Made by a program: the position numbers and the translations under genes. A DNA stretch of 64,000 nucleotides from Diphasiastrum complanatum (taxonomy: Eukaryota; Streptophyta; Lycopodiopsida; Lycopodiales; Lycopodiaceae), in NCBI GenBank assembly GCA_029204225.1, contig CM055096.1, forward strand, positions 70,577,444 through 70,641,443, written 5' to 3'. Under the pieces are notes generated by a model that saw only the letters and a program-made list of their open reading frames with translations, was not told the DNA's origin and made no database searches. Below, one piece after another: positions 10,887 to 28,842 of this stretch (its first letter is position 1; every line of letters starts with the position of its first letter).

Positions 10887-12170
10887 ATGCTTTTGTTGAA
10901 GGTACTAATCATTTTTTTCATGGCTTCTAATGTCTTTGAGGTTTCTACAATCATTAAGAGGGAGTCTTCTGAAGGAAAGAGCAATGGAAGATTGGTTCTT
11001 GGGAAGATCCAAGGCATGGATCTCACATCTCTTCATCAACTCAAAGGATTCTATGATTATGAATTGATCACTCATGATCAAGATGGCAAAAGGTTGGTTG
11101 GAGAAGACTACATGGAGCAAATCGAGAGGCAATTTCTTCAAGGCAAGGGAGATCTCATTGGTGAGCTTATTGAGGTTTGTTATGGACTCAAGAAGGCTGG
11201 ATTTATTAGGTTTGATACTCATCTTCACCTACTCTACTTCATGTTGGATGGAAAGTTTGGAATCTATCTTTTGATTTATGATGGTGACATTGGTGACATT
11301 GTTTTCACTAACCTTTATGGAAGATCAAGATCAAGCATTGATGAGATCTTGTTGGATCTAGATCATATGTTTGAGAGGGAGTATTTCCAGAGGTTCAAGT
11401 ATGAAGATATTCATTTATTTGATATCTTTGATGATCAAGAGAAAGGTAAGCAAGTGGAAGTGACTCACTTTGCTTTACTTACATATTTTGGAGAATTTTC
11501 TTGTGTAGATAATGTTATGCAAGTGGATATTGGTTCTCATGGTTTTCATGCTGTAAAAGCAAGTAATGGATCTGAAAAAAAAAAAAATTTGTTCAATGAC
11601 TTTGATGGTCAAGAGGAAGATCAAGAGGTTGGTCTCAAAGGGCTTCAACAACACAAAAGGAAAGGTGGCAATTTGGAGCTAGTCAAGAGCATCAAAGGAG
11701 AGGTAATTGGAAAAGATGTTATAGATCTGTTTTTGCAGCTTATTGAAGACTCAAGTAAGGCCAAAGGAGCAGCAAGGAAGTGTTGTTCAAGTTCACGTTA
11801 CTTGTTCTATCTCATGTTTGAGCTATTTCATGTGGATGTGTGCAAATTGTCAAGATATGGACAAACTAGCTACATTGTCTTGCAATATCTTATTGTTGGA
11901 GTTGTACTAGAATTCTTGGCTGGTTTTGCTGATATAAATGAAGCTATTGGAGGCTCATTATATCACTCATCCATGATTAAGTTCTCAAGTTTTGAGTTAC
12001 TTGATGCCAATGTTTGGAGATTGTCATTTTTTGGTGAATTTATGGTCATTTTCTTGTGTCAAGTAGATCTTGAAGATGGACTAGTACAACCTACTTGGTT
12101 TATGGAGTCATGTGGTGCTGGATTTGCATCATTAATGTACTCACCTATTATCTTGCAATCTTGTGTGTAG
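10887..12170 (+). CDS. 427-codon ORF with RT/RNase H-like remnants, function unknown
   Basis: An uninterrupted frame located where copia integrase, RT and RNase H should be. Three scattered stretches resemble copia RT/RNase H in the right order. VCYGLKKA corresponds to the YGLKQA motif; YLLIYDGDIGDIVFT is at the place of the YVDD box but lacks the Asp pair; and KLSRYGQ with LQYL and LAGFADIN recalls the LSRY...GFSD region. No integrase HHCC/DDE motif is present, and the intervening residues do not align by eye. The last codons run into the truncated right LTR. It may be a fused, deleted pol remnant or a new ORF. A retained catalytic RT is unlikely. Confidence 0.5.
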   Translation: MLLLKVLIIFFMASNVFEVSTIIKRESSEGKSNGRLVLGKIQGMDLTSLHQLKGFYDYELITHDQDGKRLVGEDYMEQIERQFLQGKGDLIGELIEVCYGLKKAGFIRFDTHLHLLYFMLDGKFGIYLLIYDGDIGDIVFTNLYGRSRSSIDEILLDLDHMFEREYFQRFKYEDIHLFDIFDDQEKGKQVEVTHFALLTYFGEFSCVDNVMQVDIGSHGFHAVKASNGSEKKKNLFNDFDGQEEDQEVGLKGLQQHKRKGGNLELVKSIKGEVIGKDVIDLFLQLIEDSSKAKGAARKCCSSSRYLFYLMFELFHVDVCKLSRYGQTSYIVLQYLIVGVVLEFLAGFADINEAIGGSLYHSSMIKFSSFELLDANVWRLSFFGEFMVIFLCQVDLEDGLVQPTWFMESCGAGFASLMYSPIILQSCV

Positions 12171-12412
12171 AATGATCATTTATTGCTATTTCCGATTCCA
12201 CACTTGTGAAATACAGTAGGGTACTGTAATTGTACGGACAACAAACATATTTTATGTTTTGGTTCATGTTTGATCAATATCTCTTAGAGTTTGCATCTCA
12301 TTTTGTATGTAGATGCTGATTTTTCTCATTGGTAGGATTGTTGGTTTGCTCCTTATTGTAACCAAAGATCAGGGACATGGATTGGATCTTAAATGATCTG
12401 AAATCCTTCACA
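12148..12412 (+). repeat. 3' LTR of the copia-derived element, 5' truncated
   Basis: 265 bp matching 8774-9041 with few differences and ending AAATCCTTCACA. It is followed by the second TSD copy CGGTT (12413-12417). Confidence 0.85.
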
Positions 12413-12504
12413 CGGTTTTGTATTGTAGGATGGTGGCAGGTAATAATTGAGTATCCTAAAAGACTTTATACAACTTTGTTTCAACATTTTATGCTATAAA
12501 AATG

Positions 12505-12694
<190 letters not shown>

Positions 12695-13261
12695 GCAGCA
12701 GCATGCCTTCTCCTCCCTCCCTCCTCCCTCCTACGATGGCTCCCTGCAGTGATGGTGCCCTGTTGCTGATGATGATCGCTACCTTGTTGTTGTTGCTTGC
12801 TGCTCTACTGTTGCTGGCCCTCCATCGCTACCCTCCCATCACTACCAGACCTGCCTCGCTACCTGCCCCCTCCTGTCATTGCTACATGTTCCTACCGTGT
12901 CTCCCTCACTACCTGTTCCGCTGTCTGCCCGTCTCCCTCTCCCTCTCTCATGCCATCGCTACCTTGTCTCCCTCGATATTTGCCCATCTCCTCGCTACAT
13001 GTACATGTCCCTGCCTCTGCCCTCCCTTTTGCCTCTTGACCCACTCTTATTGCCCCCTCTCTAATTGGCTCCATCAAGCTTGTCCATGAGAGGACTGGCT
13101 TTCCCTTGGGAATCCATGTGAAAGAATTAGTCTAAGTGATAGGAGAGACTATCATTGACTTAAGAATGAAAATCTGATACTGAAAAATACAGAACAAAAA
13201 AATAATTACTCTATCGGCTAGTAGAGTCTTGTATTGTGGGAGCTAATCGAGCTATAAAGAT

Positions 13262-13535
<274 letters not shown>

Positions 13536-13607
13536 AGCTATCTTTGTTGTGGATTTGAGGCCAAAGCCCCAAAATCCACTATATATAGTGGCGCTTTGTA
13601 AGTCATT

Positions 13608-13770
13608 TGACATGTTCATTTCAATAAAGCCAGGTTGAACCTCTTTCAGATTGAAATCGGATGTCCTTGCTCTTCTTCTTCCTTCCTTCATCTCTCAGGT
13701 TTTATTTGGATTTTGCTATTTGTTGGATTTGCTAATTGTTGGGATTGATCTTTGTTATACTTTAATTTCC
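13608..13770. repeat. Direct repeat copy 2
   Basis: Matches 13275-13440 in order: catttcaataaagc, then tgtccttg.tcttcttcttcc, tttggattttgct and ttgggattgat. The copies are diverged, and only the first is followed by (GA)n. Confidence 0.7.
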
Positions 13771-13950
13771 TTCTGCCGATCTTAAAAAGTATGATCTATC
13801 AAAAATATATATTTTTTATTTGGACAAGATAATCAACTTTTTCCTATGTGTGATAGTTGGCTCTATGAATTTTCTTGAAATTTTGTCAAATATAGTCTGT
13901 ACACATGCAACTATATCTTTAAAAAAATTCTAAGAGGGTTCTCTATGGGG

Positions 13951-18461
<4,511 letters not shown>

Positions 18462-19090
18462 AGGTTAGCTCAAGTGCTCAATATGCATGCTAAAGTAGAA
18501 GCCATAACTATTACAAACAGTAACAATGGAAATGGAAGCAAAAGAGCAAAACACAACAAGAGACAATAACAAGATTGATAAGCACTTAAAGATGCTTACT
18601 CTCCAATTTGGTAGAGTTTCCTCCTCTCAATAAGCATGTAAAATGGTCACAAATGGTGTGTTTCTATCTTTGGGGTGGCCCTTGCCCCTTGCTTCCTATT
18701 GGCTACTTGTAAGAAGGTGGGATTAAAATCCACACCTTTCACAAGAAGTACAAACTAATCTATGGTGTAGGAATAAATACACCCCACTTACCACCATTTG
18801 ACCTTTGACTAATTACAAAAACTTAGGAACTTAAGTTTAACTTAACTTTGGCCTTCTAATATTATTTTTAATTACATGGCCCAAAGTCTAGTTTATTTAA
18901 AAATGATTATATACAAGTGCTCATTGGGCCATGGGCTTACGCACGCAGGATGCCACGACCCTCGCAACTTATTTCTACTTTTTCCGGCTATTTTATTTAT
19001 TTACACGAGAATACCCCCAACAGTGGGGAATATTGGGATTGGTAGGATATCAACACATCATGTGCATAGATCAAATTGATCTAGAGTAGG

Positions 19091-19258
19091 AAATAAGTGT
19101 AAGAGAATCGGCACCTTGCATATGTAATTTCAACTCAATAATCACATTTTTTTTTTATATGATCAAATAGATAGCAATTAACAAACTTTTAGGATATTTA
19201 TGTGAGTAAATAAGTTTAGAGACCTAAAAGTCAAGTTACTGATTGGAGGGTCATTTCC
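19091..19258 (+). repeat. Dispersed LTR-like repeat, copy a
   Basis: aaataagtgt...cggcacctt...aataatcacat...tgatcaaatagatagcaat and so on to ggagggtcattt. Related copies lie at 20501-20655 (plus) and 61797-61975 (minus). The shared start TGTGAAGGATTTGGCACC (read from copy c) suggests the beginning of an LTR. Confidence 0.65.
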
Positions 19259-20021
19259 CACCCATCATTGAGGGGGTTAGGTATGCGATGTACTGATTTA
19301 TTTATTTTTTTTTATCAATATTTGGAGGCAAGAAGAGTTAGAATAAAAGTACTCGAACCAACGACAATTGATGGTACCTCCTTTTTTCAAAATGGTTCAG
19401 TTGGCTGGATCTACTTGGCAATATGCTTTTGATATTGGAAGGTTCATTCCTTTGAGCTTGATTCTCTCTAGTCCAATAATCACCTCTCCCTTCTCACTAA
19501 CACTATTGTTGTAGCATACTTTATGGGGTGTTCCCCCTTTGATAAGGGTGTGAAGAAATTAGGGGACCTACAATGGGAGAAGTTCAACATTCATGTACAA
19601 GGGTCTCAAGCTTAGGAACGAAGGTTTTTTTTGTTCAGCTTTGGCAACTCTCAAGAAGTCAAAATTGTGCTAGCCAATAAACGTTATTTCTTCCATGGTA
19701 ACATGGTTTGATCTACTACTAACCATACAGACTTATGGTCCAACCTCTTCTCCATGATAATAGCCTCATCGTTGTGAGAGACGTTAACTTGTACATTAAT
19801 CTTGAAAATGGCCCCCACTCTATCTCTCGCATTGAGCTATCTTCTTGGCAAATGTTCCAATCCTCTCACTCCTTGCTCAATGTGGTGATCTCCTCTCTTC
19901 TTTTTTATTTCATGTGCTTCATCACAAACATGAGGCTACTTTTGTTCACTCCCTTATATTGAAATTTCACAATTCTAACTTGTCTAATTCGGAAGAAATT
20001 CTTAAGAAAAGACTGACTTTG

Positions 20022-20460
20022 GAGACCCTGATCTTGATGGACCTCAACCTCGTCCTATTATCAAAAGACCTCCTCGTTTAGAGTTGCCTAGGTATAATGG
20101 ATTATCGGATCCAATCAGATTTCTTAGAATCTTTATTGAATCTTGCGAAGTCTATGGTGAAGTTAATCCGTAAGACAGACTTAAACTATTTTCTATGAAC
20201 TTGACTGGTGCTACTCAAGATTGGTTTTATAAGCAAGACTTGACGGAACGATCTGATTGGGAAGTAGTTAGAGCTACACTCATTATGAGGTTTAAACCCA
20301 AAAAAATCTTGGACGATCCTTTTCTACTATTAAGTAAAATTAAAATGGGAAAGAAAGAGATGGTGCGAGATTATATTGAATGAATCAAACATCTCTGCTC
20401 AGAATGTGAACCGGATCTTTTGAACGATGAGGCTTTGATTATGTAGTTTTTGGCCAGGTG
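20022..20460 (+). pseudogene. Ty3/gypsy (Tat-like) gag fragment, first copy
   Basis: Translates as RPPRLELPRYNGL...FIESCEVYGEV...LTGATQDWFYKQD and LLLSKIKMGKKEMVRDYIE, with in-frame stops at several positions. Closely parallel to the gag that begins at 21496. It ends near 20460, where the LTR-like repeat (copy b) starts. Confidence 0.8.
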
Positions 20461-20500
20461 TTGGAGGGTTTGCGTATCTCGAGGCAACCCTAACCATAGC

Positions 20501-20655
20501 TAATAAGTGGGAGGGATTTGGCACCCTACATGTGTAAGTCCAATTCGATGATCACATAGTTATTTGATTAGTTAGAAGTTAATAAAAGGACTTTAGGCCT
20601 TTTTGTAAGATCACAAGGCCTAATAATCAAGTTAGTGAATAAAAATGACTTCCCC
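20501..20655 (+). repeat. Dispersed LTR-like repeat, copy b
   Basis: taataagtgggagggatttggcacc, then a block close to 19091-19258 and to the reverse complement of 61797-61975. Lying 840 bp before a Tat-like gag, it may be the start of that element's 5' LTR. I could not find a clear primer-binding site between them. Confidence 0.55.
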
Positions 20656-21495
20656 CAAAATTCAAATTTCAAATAATAAGGGAGGTGAATATTGGCCAAT
20701 AGAAAAACCGTCAAAAAACACCAAAAAATCATCAAAACCCTAAAAATACAAAAAAAGAACCTTCGCTTGATTCACTGTGCACAGGTGTGATTCACATATC
20801 TAATGCCAGGTCGGCGAAGAATAATACCAAAAATAGAAAGGATTTTTAGAGGATCAGTTGTCATATTGCCATATTTTTGCCAAAAAAGTCACTTTTTGCA
20901 AAATTACCAGTATTACTCTTGATCGTTCGTTAGAACCTTCATCGAGTTTCCAAAACATTTTATTTATAGTAAAATACTATTTTTGAGTTCGGTGAAGATT
21001 CTTCTTGATCAGATCACAGAAAATCTTGAATTTTACCCTCGCCAACCATCAAAAACTGTATTTTTTTGCGTCATAAACCTTTGTCCATTTTTCCATAATT
21101 GTATATGTGTTAGATCTTTCACCTGAGAGGTCGGCGTTATTTCCCAAAAAATCATCAAAAAAAATGTTCAGAGAGTTTTTTTGCCCAAAATAGCACTATT
21201 GAACCTTTGCCAAGCCAATCTTTACCTATTGAACCTTCGCCAGACCTATTTTAAGTTTTTGATTTTCTAGATCAAGTCTCTGTCAAAATTTGGATCAAAT
21301 CTGATATATTTTGAATTTGATTCTGAGAGATTTATCATTTTTTGAGAAGTATCGATTGATCAAATCTCGAAACCTTTTTCATGATATAGAATCAGATTCT
21401 TGAAGAACGGAATAGATCTAGTAGATCTGATCTGAGATAGTTGTGATTAAAATCTAGATCCAATCTCATTGTCTGCTTAATCTAAACTTGTAAAG

Positions 21496-24400
21496 ATGGA
21501 TGTCCCTGGCGCTACTCCTGGAGGTGCTCCACAGGAAGTCAATCCAATCATTGTTAGAAGAGAACCCCGTTTGGATCTACCCAAATATAATGAATTAACA
21601 GATCCAGTTAGATTTCTTCAAATCTATGCTGAGTCCTGTGAAGTCTATGGTGAGATTTATCCTCAAGATAAACTTAAGCTGTTTCCTATGGCCTTAACAG
21701 GCATAGCACAAGATTGGTACTATAACCAAGACAAAACTGAGCGTACAAATTGAGAGGTTGTTAACCGAGCCCTTATCACACGGTTCAAACCGCGAAAGTT
21801 TATGGCAGACCCTTTCCTACTTTTAAGTAAAATTAAAATGGGAAAGCGGGAAATGGTTTGAGATTACATTGAACGGGTGAAACGTCTTAGATCTGAATGT
21901 GAACCTAAGCTGATTAACGAAAATGCCATGATTATGTGGTTTTTGTCAGGTCTACCTAAACGGATCAAACGTGAGTTGAAATTCCATAATGAGTCAACGA
22001 ATGCCAATGCTACTACAGAAATGATGCTCAATGAGTTTGAGAAACGTGGGAAGAACCAGCAGAAATAGATGGAAAAGTTGCAGTTGCAATTTGATGAGAA
22101 GATCAAAGCATTGAAAATTTTCCACGAGGAAGCAAACAAGGAACTTGAAAAGCTTGCAAAGACTTTTTCTACCAGAGAAAATGTCTGGTGTTGTACAGGA
22201 AATCACACAGTGAACGAGTGTCCTCAATTGAAAAAATGAATGGAACTCAGTGTTTGCCATCTGTGTAATTCACCTGATCATGAGACTGCTTTTTGCAACT
22301 TCAACCCTCGGATAATTCAACAACGGTATGCCCAGATGGGATATCGAGAACCACAGTATGGAGGTAATTTAACAGTAAGACCATGACAATCTGCTCTTGG
22401 ATACCCGGAACGTTTAGCTTTACCTGCCCCACTAAAACACTCCGCTCCTCCTGCCAATTTGATGGACCAGAACCTTACAGAAGTGCTGAGCAATGGAACT
22501 ATGGTAATGATCAAGAAGGTGGATCTTCAGAACAGTATGTCATTTATGTTGTCACTCAACAACAGGCTTCTAGAAATTGGACCAGAGCACCACTTGGATG
22601 CTTTGCATGTGGAGAAAATCATAGAGTTGTAGATTGTCCAAATAAAGAAAAATTTGTACCATTCTGTCGTGACTGTGGTTATGGGCATTGCTATAAAGAC
22701 TATCCAGCAAGACCGAAGCCACCACCAGCTACAACACCTGTAAATTTGATAACAGTCAAGCAAAGACCAGTAGCTCAGAATAAACCAAGTGCACCCTTGA
22801 TGGTGGTCACCAGAGCACATAAGCAAAAAGAACCAATAGTGGATCCGGTACCTGTTGATTCTATACCATTGAACGATACACCAACAGCATCCGGAGTCTA
22901 TCCAAATCTTAATATAGAATAACGAAGATATCAGGATATGAGGTAGTGGATTAAACATCTATAAGAATAAGAGGAGCCTGAAGCTGCTAAATCAACAGCT
23001 GAAGTTCGGTCTTCACCATTGCAGCCTTCAAAAAATTTACTTGGATATGAATGATTAGTTACATCATCTTGAAGAACCCTTCAAGATGACTGAACCAGAA
23101 GCACCGCAAAACAGAACTACTCATGAACATTTTGTCTAGTAAGATCAATATTTTATTGGGAGAATTCCTGAAGTTGGTGCCAAAAGCAAAAGAAGTCTTA
23201 GCACAAAAGTTAGCTCAAGAAGAACCAGAAGTCCATCAGGAGCCGCTTTTTTGTGCTGGATTTGAAGAATCTAACGAAGTACTCCATGTTGGAGCCGCTT
23301 GGGAAAGTGAACAAAATAATATCACTCTGTCGATACAGCATAGACAATTTCCTAAAGAAGCAGCTATGATAGATGGCGGTTCAGGAGTTAACCTGATCTC
23401 TACAAAGCTATGAGCAAAATGGGGCCTTACAAATATCACACCTACTAATTTTGCTATTAAGCTAGCTGATCAAACGACAGTTCGTCCACGAGGAATGGTG
23501 GAAGATATACCTGTCAGGATTGCAGGAGTATAGTTTGTCATTACTTTCGTAGTGATGGACTTACCAGAAGTGCCTAATGTTTACCAAGTTCTATTGGGAC
23601 GTCCATGGTTACGAGTTGCGCAAGTAATTCATAACTGGGGTACCGGAAAAATCACTTTTGAAAATCGTGAACGTGCAGTTATCAAACCAGTGGTTCAAAA
23701 AGAGGATGACAATTCGTCAACAACAGATCGCACTTGTGACCGACCATAGAAAAATTTGGGAATTCATTACGATTCTCAAACAAATACGATCAATTGGAAT
23801 GAAGCTCGTGCAACGATTGACTATACAGCATGATATATGTGTCAACAAGATAATCAATCAAATTTGAACGAGATTTTCTTATTAGATCGAACTTTGGATA
23901 CAGCACTCACGTTTTCACTAAATGTGTTGAATGTAGCCTGGATATCAACGGAACCTATACCAGATCCGATTGAGGATGAACTCATTCATGTGAGTCATGC
24001 CTTGACTTATGATGGCAATGCAGAACTTACGGATGAGCAAATTCTAAATCATATGGATCCGACCAGATTTGAAGTGCGTAATGTTCCTGATGGACCAACA
24101 ATCAAATCGCCCAAAGCAGTTATATTGAAGAAAGACAGGATCACAAGATCGATGACAAAGAAACAAGCTAAGGAACATTATAATACGGTCCTGAAATGGG
24201 AAAATCCCCCTCGAAAGATTGATTCAAAGGAAGTGCCACCTTTATTGGATAAAGGCAAAGGAAAAGTTGAGGATGATTCTTCAAGTCAAATTTCTAGTAA
24301 GACATCATCATTTAGGAAGTCTTCACCTTTGAAGAAAGATTTATCATCTCGAAAGTCATCACCTCCACGATCAATTCATGCTAAGAAGGCTAAACGAAGA

Positions 24401-25200
24401 TCCAAGACAAGTCATTTCGAAAAAGAACAAGCAAACGTAGTCCAGCATGATATGCCTGAGCATTTTAAATGTTATACACTGGATGATGTGGTTATCATGT
24501 TACCTAAAGCACATCGTGAACCTAAAGAACACATGCCAGAATCTAAAGAAGTTTACGATGGCCCAGCTAAGACACAGCCAATGAATCTTGCTGAGTCAGG
24601 AGAACCAGAAAAGATTGTACAAGTTGGATCACAACTTACTCCTGAATAGTATCAAGCACTCCGCTTGTTACTTATTAAGTATCAAGATTGTTTTGCATGG
24701 AATTATCAAGATTCGAAGGGTATTCCGACATCAATGATTGATTATACCATACCTTTAGTACTTGATGCAGTTCCAAAGGTTACAAAGTTCTATCGCTGTA
24801 ATCCTAATGTAGCGGATCTGATAAAGAAAGAACTTCAGAGATTGCTTGACGCCGATTTTATTTATGAGATCGAGCATACTGAATGGATTTCACCGATTGT
24901 CATTGTTCCTAAGAAAAATGGGAAATTGAGGATCTGTGTGAACCTCAAAGCATTGAACAAAGTGATGCGGAAGGATCACTTTCCGTTACCTTTTACTGAA
25001 AGCATTTTGGATTGCCTTGCTGGAGCGGAAGCTTATAGTTTTCTGTGCGGATTTAGTGGTTACAACCAGGTTAAGATCGCACCTGCCGATCGCCACAAAA
25101 CCGCTTTTGCAACAGAATGGGGCACCTATGCTTACAAAGTAATGTCATTTGGACTTTGTAATACACCAAGTTCATTCCAAAGAGTAATGCAATTTGTTTC
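21496..25200 (+). pseudogene. Ty3/gypsy Tat/Ogre-like gag-protease-RT, decayed and truncated in RT
   Basis: Gag starts MDVPGATPGGA at 21496 and carries several CCHC-like knuckles (for example CHLCNSPDHETAFC near 22255 and CFACGENHRVVDC near 22600). The protease motif AMIDGGSGVNLIS is near 23365-23405. A Lys/Ser-rich linker runs through 23837-24649. RT begins near 24665 with LRICVNLKALNKV, continues with the YNQVKIAPADRHKTAF block and ends at TPSSFQRVMQF near 25195, before the catalytic box. Many single stops interrupt it, at codons such as CGA, CAG and TGG where a C-to-T or G-to-A change gives a stop. There is no RNase H, integrase or 3' LTR. The RT block wording fits the non-chromovirus Tat/Ogre branch rather than the chromovirus at 35.5 kb. 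Confidence 0.85.
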
Positions 25201-25255
25201 ACAGATGAAATCAGCATCCAACAACCTTTGTAGCTCCTTGATCAATTTTGTGTAA

Positions 25256-28200
25256 TTTGAATTACATCAATAGAATTGGCTCACTTTAGGAAGTGCATCT
25301 GGTACCAATGGAATGGTATGTTGCACAATCAATGGGAATACTCTTCAAGTTTTTTTTAAGACCAAATATTCTTTGTATTCGACCATCAACTTCCTCAATG
25401 ATGAAAATTGGGATGGAGATAGCGAGCAAAGGTTTCATCGTCACCTTCTAGAATGACCCATAAGTTCATTCCATGGCTATGTCTCTTTGTTTTTTGGCTT
25501 ATTCATATCTTGATATCCACTTGCCCCCAATTACAAAAGATGACAGTGTTGATTTTATTGCATAATATATGCAAGATACAAGAGACACTTGATGTTGGTC
25601 TTTACTATAATGACTTGCAAACTTGGATATGCATTTGTGTCTTTGAATAGATGAAGGTCCCACCAATTTGAGTCTACACAAATGAGAATACATGCCCTCT
25701 AAAAGATACTTTATGTGAATAGAAAGGCAACAAATACAAGATACTCATATCACAAACATACATGATGTTTCGATCACAAAAGTGGGACAACTTTATCTTT
25801 GAACACACAAAAGCAACTTGCTTTTGGAGAAATGCACTAAAATATGTTAATGTTTTGAAAGTGTTATTACCAGTATGAGTGTGACATTTTGTATTGGAGC
25901 ACTTTGTTTGGATCATATCTCAAAACATATAAAAAGGAAAAAAATTAACAGAAGCCATGGAACTTAACCATACCCCCTTAAATGTGTGTGTGTGTGTGAA
26001 GCGAGTGGTGTAAAAAGAAATGTTTCATCATGTTAACTAGTTTGTGCATACTTGATGTGATGTGTGAAGTGGTACTTCCCTAGTCAAAGGTTGTACAACT
26101 ACAAATTCAATAAAGAATGTTTATATTATAGAAATCAAATCTCATTCAATGATAAAATAATGCAAAGATAAAAATACAATTGTTCACCAATAACTCACGT
26201 GACTACATTTTGATGCAAGATTCATAAATGGCTTGAAAAATCTACCTTGTAATAAGAAGACCTTGTCAAATTGAGAATGAGTATGAACTTAGCAATAATT
26301 CATATAAAAGAGCAATTATGTAGAGATATTTCATTTACATCTTTGTCTTATATTCATTGACCTTGCCAAATTGCATAACTATGGTGAGTTTATGTATCTT
26401 AAGATGTTCAAGTCTCTAACATGATATGATGATTATAGACCTTTTTGCTAAACCTTACGTATTTGCATTTCTATAGAGAGATGTTTTTTGAATTTCCTTT
26501 GTGATGGGCTTCCATCAAGTTATTGTAAGATTTCAACCTTGTTAGTTGTTTAGATTTGGCCCAAATACAAAAAATTATCACACTTAGGCTTACATAAACT
26601 TGTAAGTAAAATATTCTTCATACTTACTATGCATTTATCGTAAAGTTTATCCAAATAACCAATTTACCTTGAGATGCAGGCTGAAAAGAAATTTGGATCA
26701 CAATATCCATCAAGTTTTTATTGATAACAAAAAATTAGTCTCCTACATGCCATTGAATGATGTGCTACAAAAGATTGAGCAACTACCATCCCATTACATG
26801 GTCTTTCCAAATCATGAAATTCAAAATCGTCAAAAACCATCTAATAGGGAGAAAAGAGAAATTGTTTGGATATCTTAGACCTTTTTAGAAGTACCAAGTG
26901 CTTATAAATTTGTGGATGTCGACCAAAGGTACCTCAGTTTACATCACTATGTCACTACAATAAATAAATGTCATTATAGCATATGTTTAGTAGCACAATT
27001 AAACTTAGTTGAGTTTGTAAAAATCCAATTGAAATTTATGCTAATCAGTAATAGTGTTCAATGGATTATCAATGTTTAAAATATGATGCATATAGATTTT
27101 ATAAAATTTAGACACCATGCAATTCCCCCCTATTTTTTTTAAGGGCAACAAGTGAGCAATTAAGATGAATATGGGATTGAAATTTGGATTATGTACGGAA
27201 ATGAAATAAATGTATTATGTCATAGTTTATAGGATCCAATCATGACACGAAGATGGCAAGCAAGTAGGGAGATGACCTTAGCCCTATGGAGAACATAGAT
27301 GGAGGAAGAAATCGTGATGTCCTATCATACCTAGAATACACTCTTAACAAAGAAGACAAATTTGATGATTCCTCTGCCTAGATGACAAATACATTGACAT
27401 TCCTAAAATAACTAGCACCACGGACAATCTTTTCACAAGAGAAACTTTTGCACCAGTTGAACATTTGTAGGAAATAACAACACCTCTCAATCATAATTTT
27501 TTCCATTAGTTGTCATTCTAATCTTCATATTTGGCTTATGTGATTGTCCTTAGACATCCTCCATCCCTCTCTCCACTCCATCTCCTCATATCCAATTGCC
27601 CTACCACTCACTTTAGCTCCCATCATCATGTCCAGACCTCTCCCTCCTATTGTGTTGTTTGTTCACTATTCCCCAAATTTCACTAACCCTATTTCACGGT
27701 TTTGTTTGACTTCATACTTCCTCTTTGTTACATCCTTTAAGAATAACTGGCCAAATGACTAGTTCAGAGATCATGGACATTCCTGATCAAAAAATGTTAG
27801 TGGTGAATCCTAATTTGCAATTATGAGAGGGTCAATTAGGTGTGTCCCATTGGACAGAGGAGATGTGAGTGGGAAAAAGAGAGAGATAACTTTTTTTTGT
27901 TAAGGATTCGAAAAAATAGTGTCACTTTTTGAAACCTTTCAGGCCAAGGTTATTGTTGGGGAGGGACAAGACTTATGGCGGAACCTGTTTGCCTCCCCAA
28001 AGGAAAGAATGAATGATTTAATTAGATTCAAGATTGATTTTTACTATCCAAATTGATTCAATAATTGGTAGTAGTACTTATAACATGCGCATAATTGCAA
28101 TATACTGACAACCATATTCTAATATTCACATTTTTATTGAGCAACTAAACATAATACTCAACAACATTTCACAAAACAAATCAATCATTATAATCAAGGA

Positions 28201-28839
28201 CATGAATATAGATGTGTTTAACATAAATAAAAACTCTACAAAACTTTAGATTATCTTGCATCAACATAATATACACTTATTTTTTCAACAAGTCACAATA
28301 TAAGGTACAAAATTAGCCTTCACATATGGACAACATACAAAATTATAAAAACCTATCATTCGATTGACTTTAGTTCAATATCATATGTAGGCATCCAAGG
28401 CAGCCCATTATGAATGCGACTAATTTAGACGTCTAAGATAGTCCAGCAATTTTTGATATGATATTCAACATTAATCAATGATAATCGAAGGAACATTAGA
28501 GCAAGCATTAAGTACACAATCACAACACATATACAAAATAAAATCACACACGTATAAAGTGTAGTAAGTGAATATGTACAATGAAGCTACTTTGAAGTGT
28601 ACATCAATCAAATCATTAAAGGAAATTCTATTATCGATCAAACACTAAGGTGTTTGAATAAGCTCATAGTAGGTGGGCGCTAAGTGCAATGATCCTACTA
28701 AGCTTCTAAATAGTCTGATCATAAAAGGTTGATGATAGACAATATAGTAGCTCTAATTGCTATTGTTTTGTTGTAGTCAGATTGTTGTCGATCCACCTAA
28801 AGTGTGTGTGTTTGTGCGTGCGCACGTACACAAATGAAA
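25256..28839. other. AT-rich intergenic stretch
   Basis: No gene, RNA or repeat family recognised. It holds scattered small open frames and a short (GT)n at about 25985. Confidence 0.4.
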
Positions 28840-28842
28840 TTA

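Larger units (their letters stand above)
8389..12412 (+). mobile_element. Ty1/copia-derived element with truncated 3' LTR and rewritten pol
   Basis: Bounded by a perfect 5-bp TSD (CGGTT). Order: full 5' LTR, iMet-type primer-binding site, gag with zinc knuckle, protease, a 427-codon ORF without integrase, and a 3' LTR lacking its first ~385 bp. No polypurine tract is visible before the right LTR, so the 3' junction was changed by an internal deletion. The element could not move on its own. Confidence 0.85.

Noticed and set aside
22527-22958. Minus-strand 143-codon frame
   Set aside because: Shadow of the Tat-like gag on the opposite strand; Cys/Trp-rich without family likeness.
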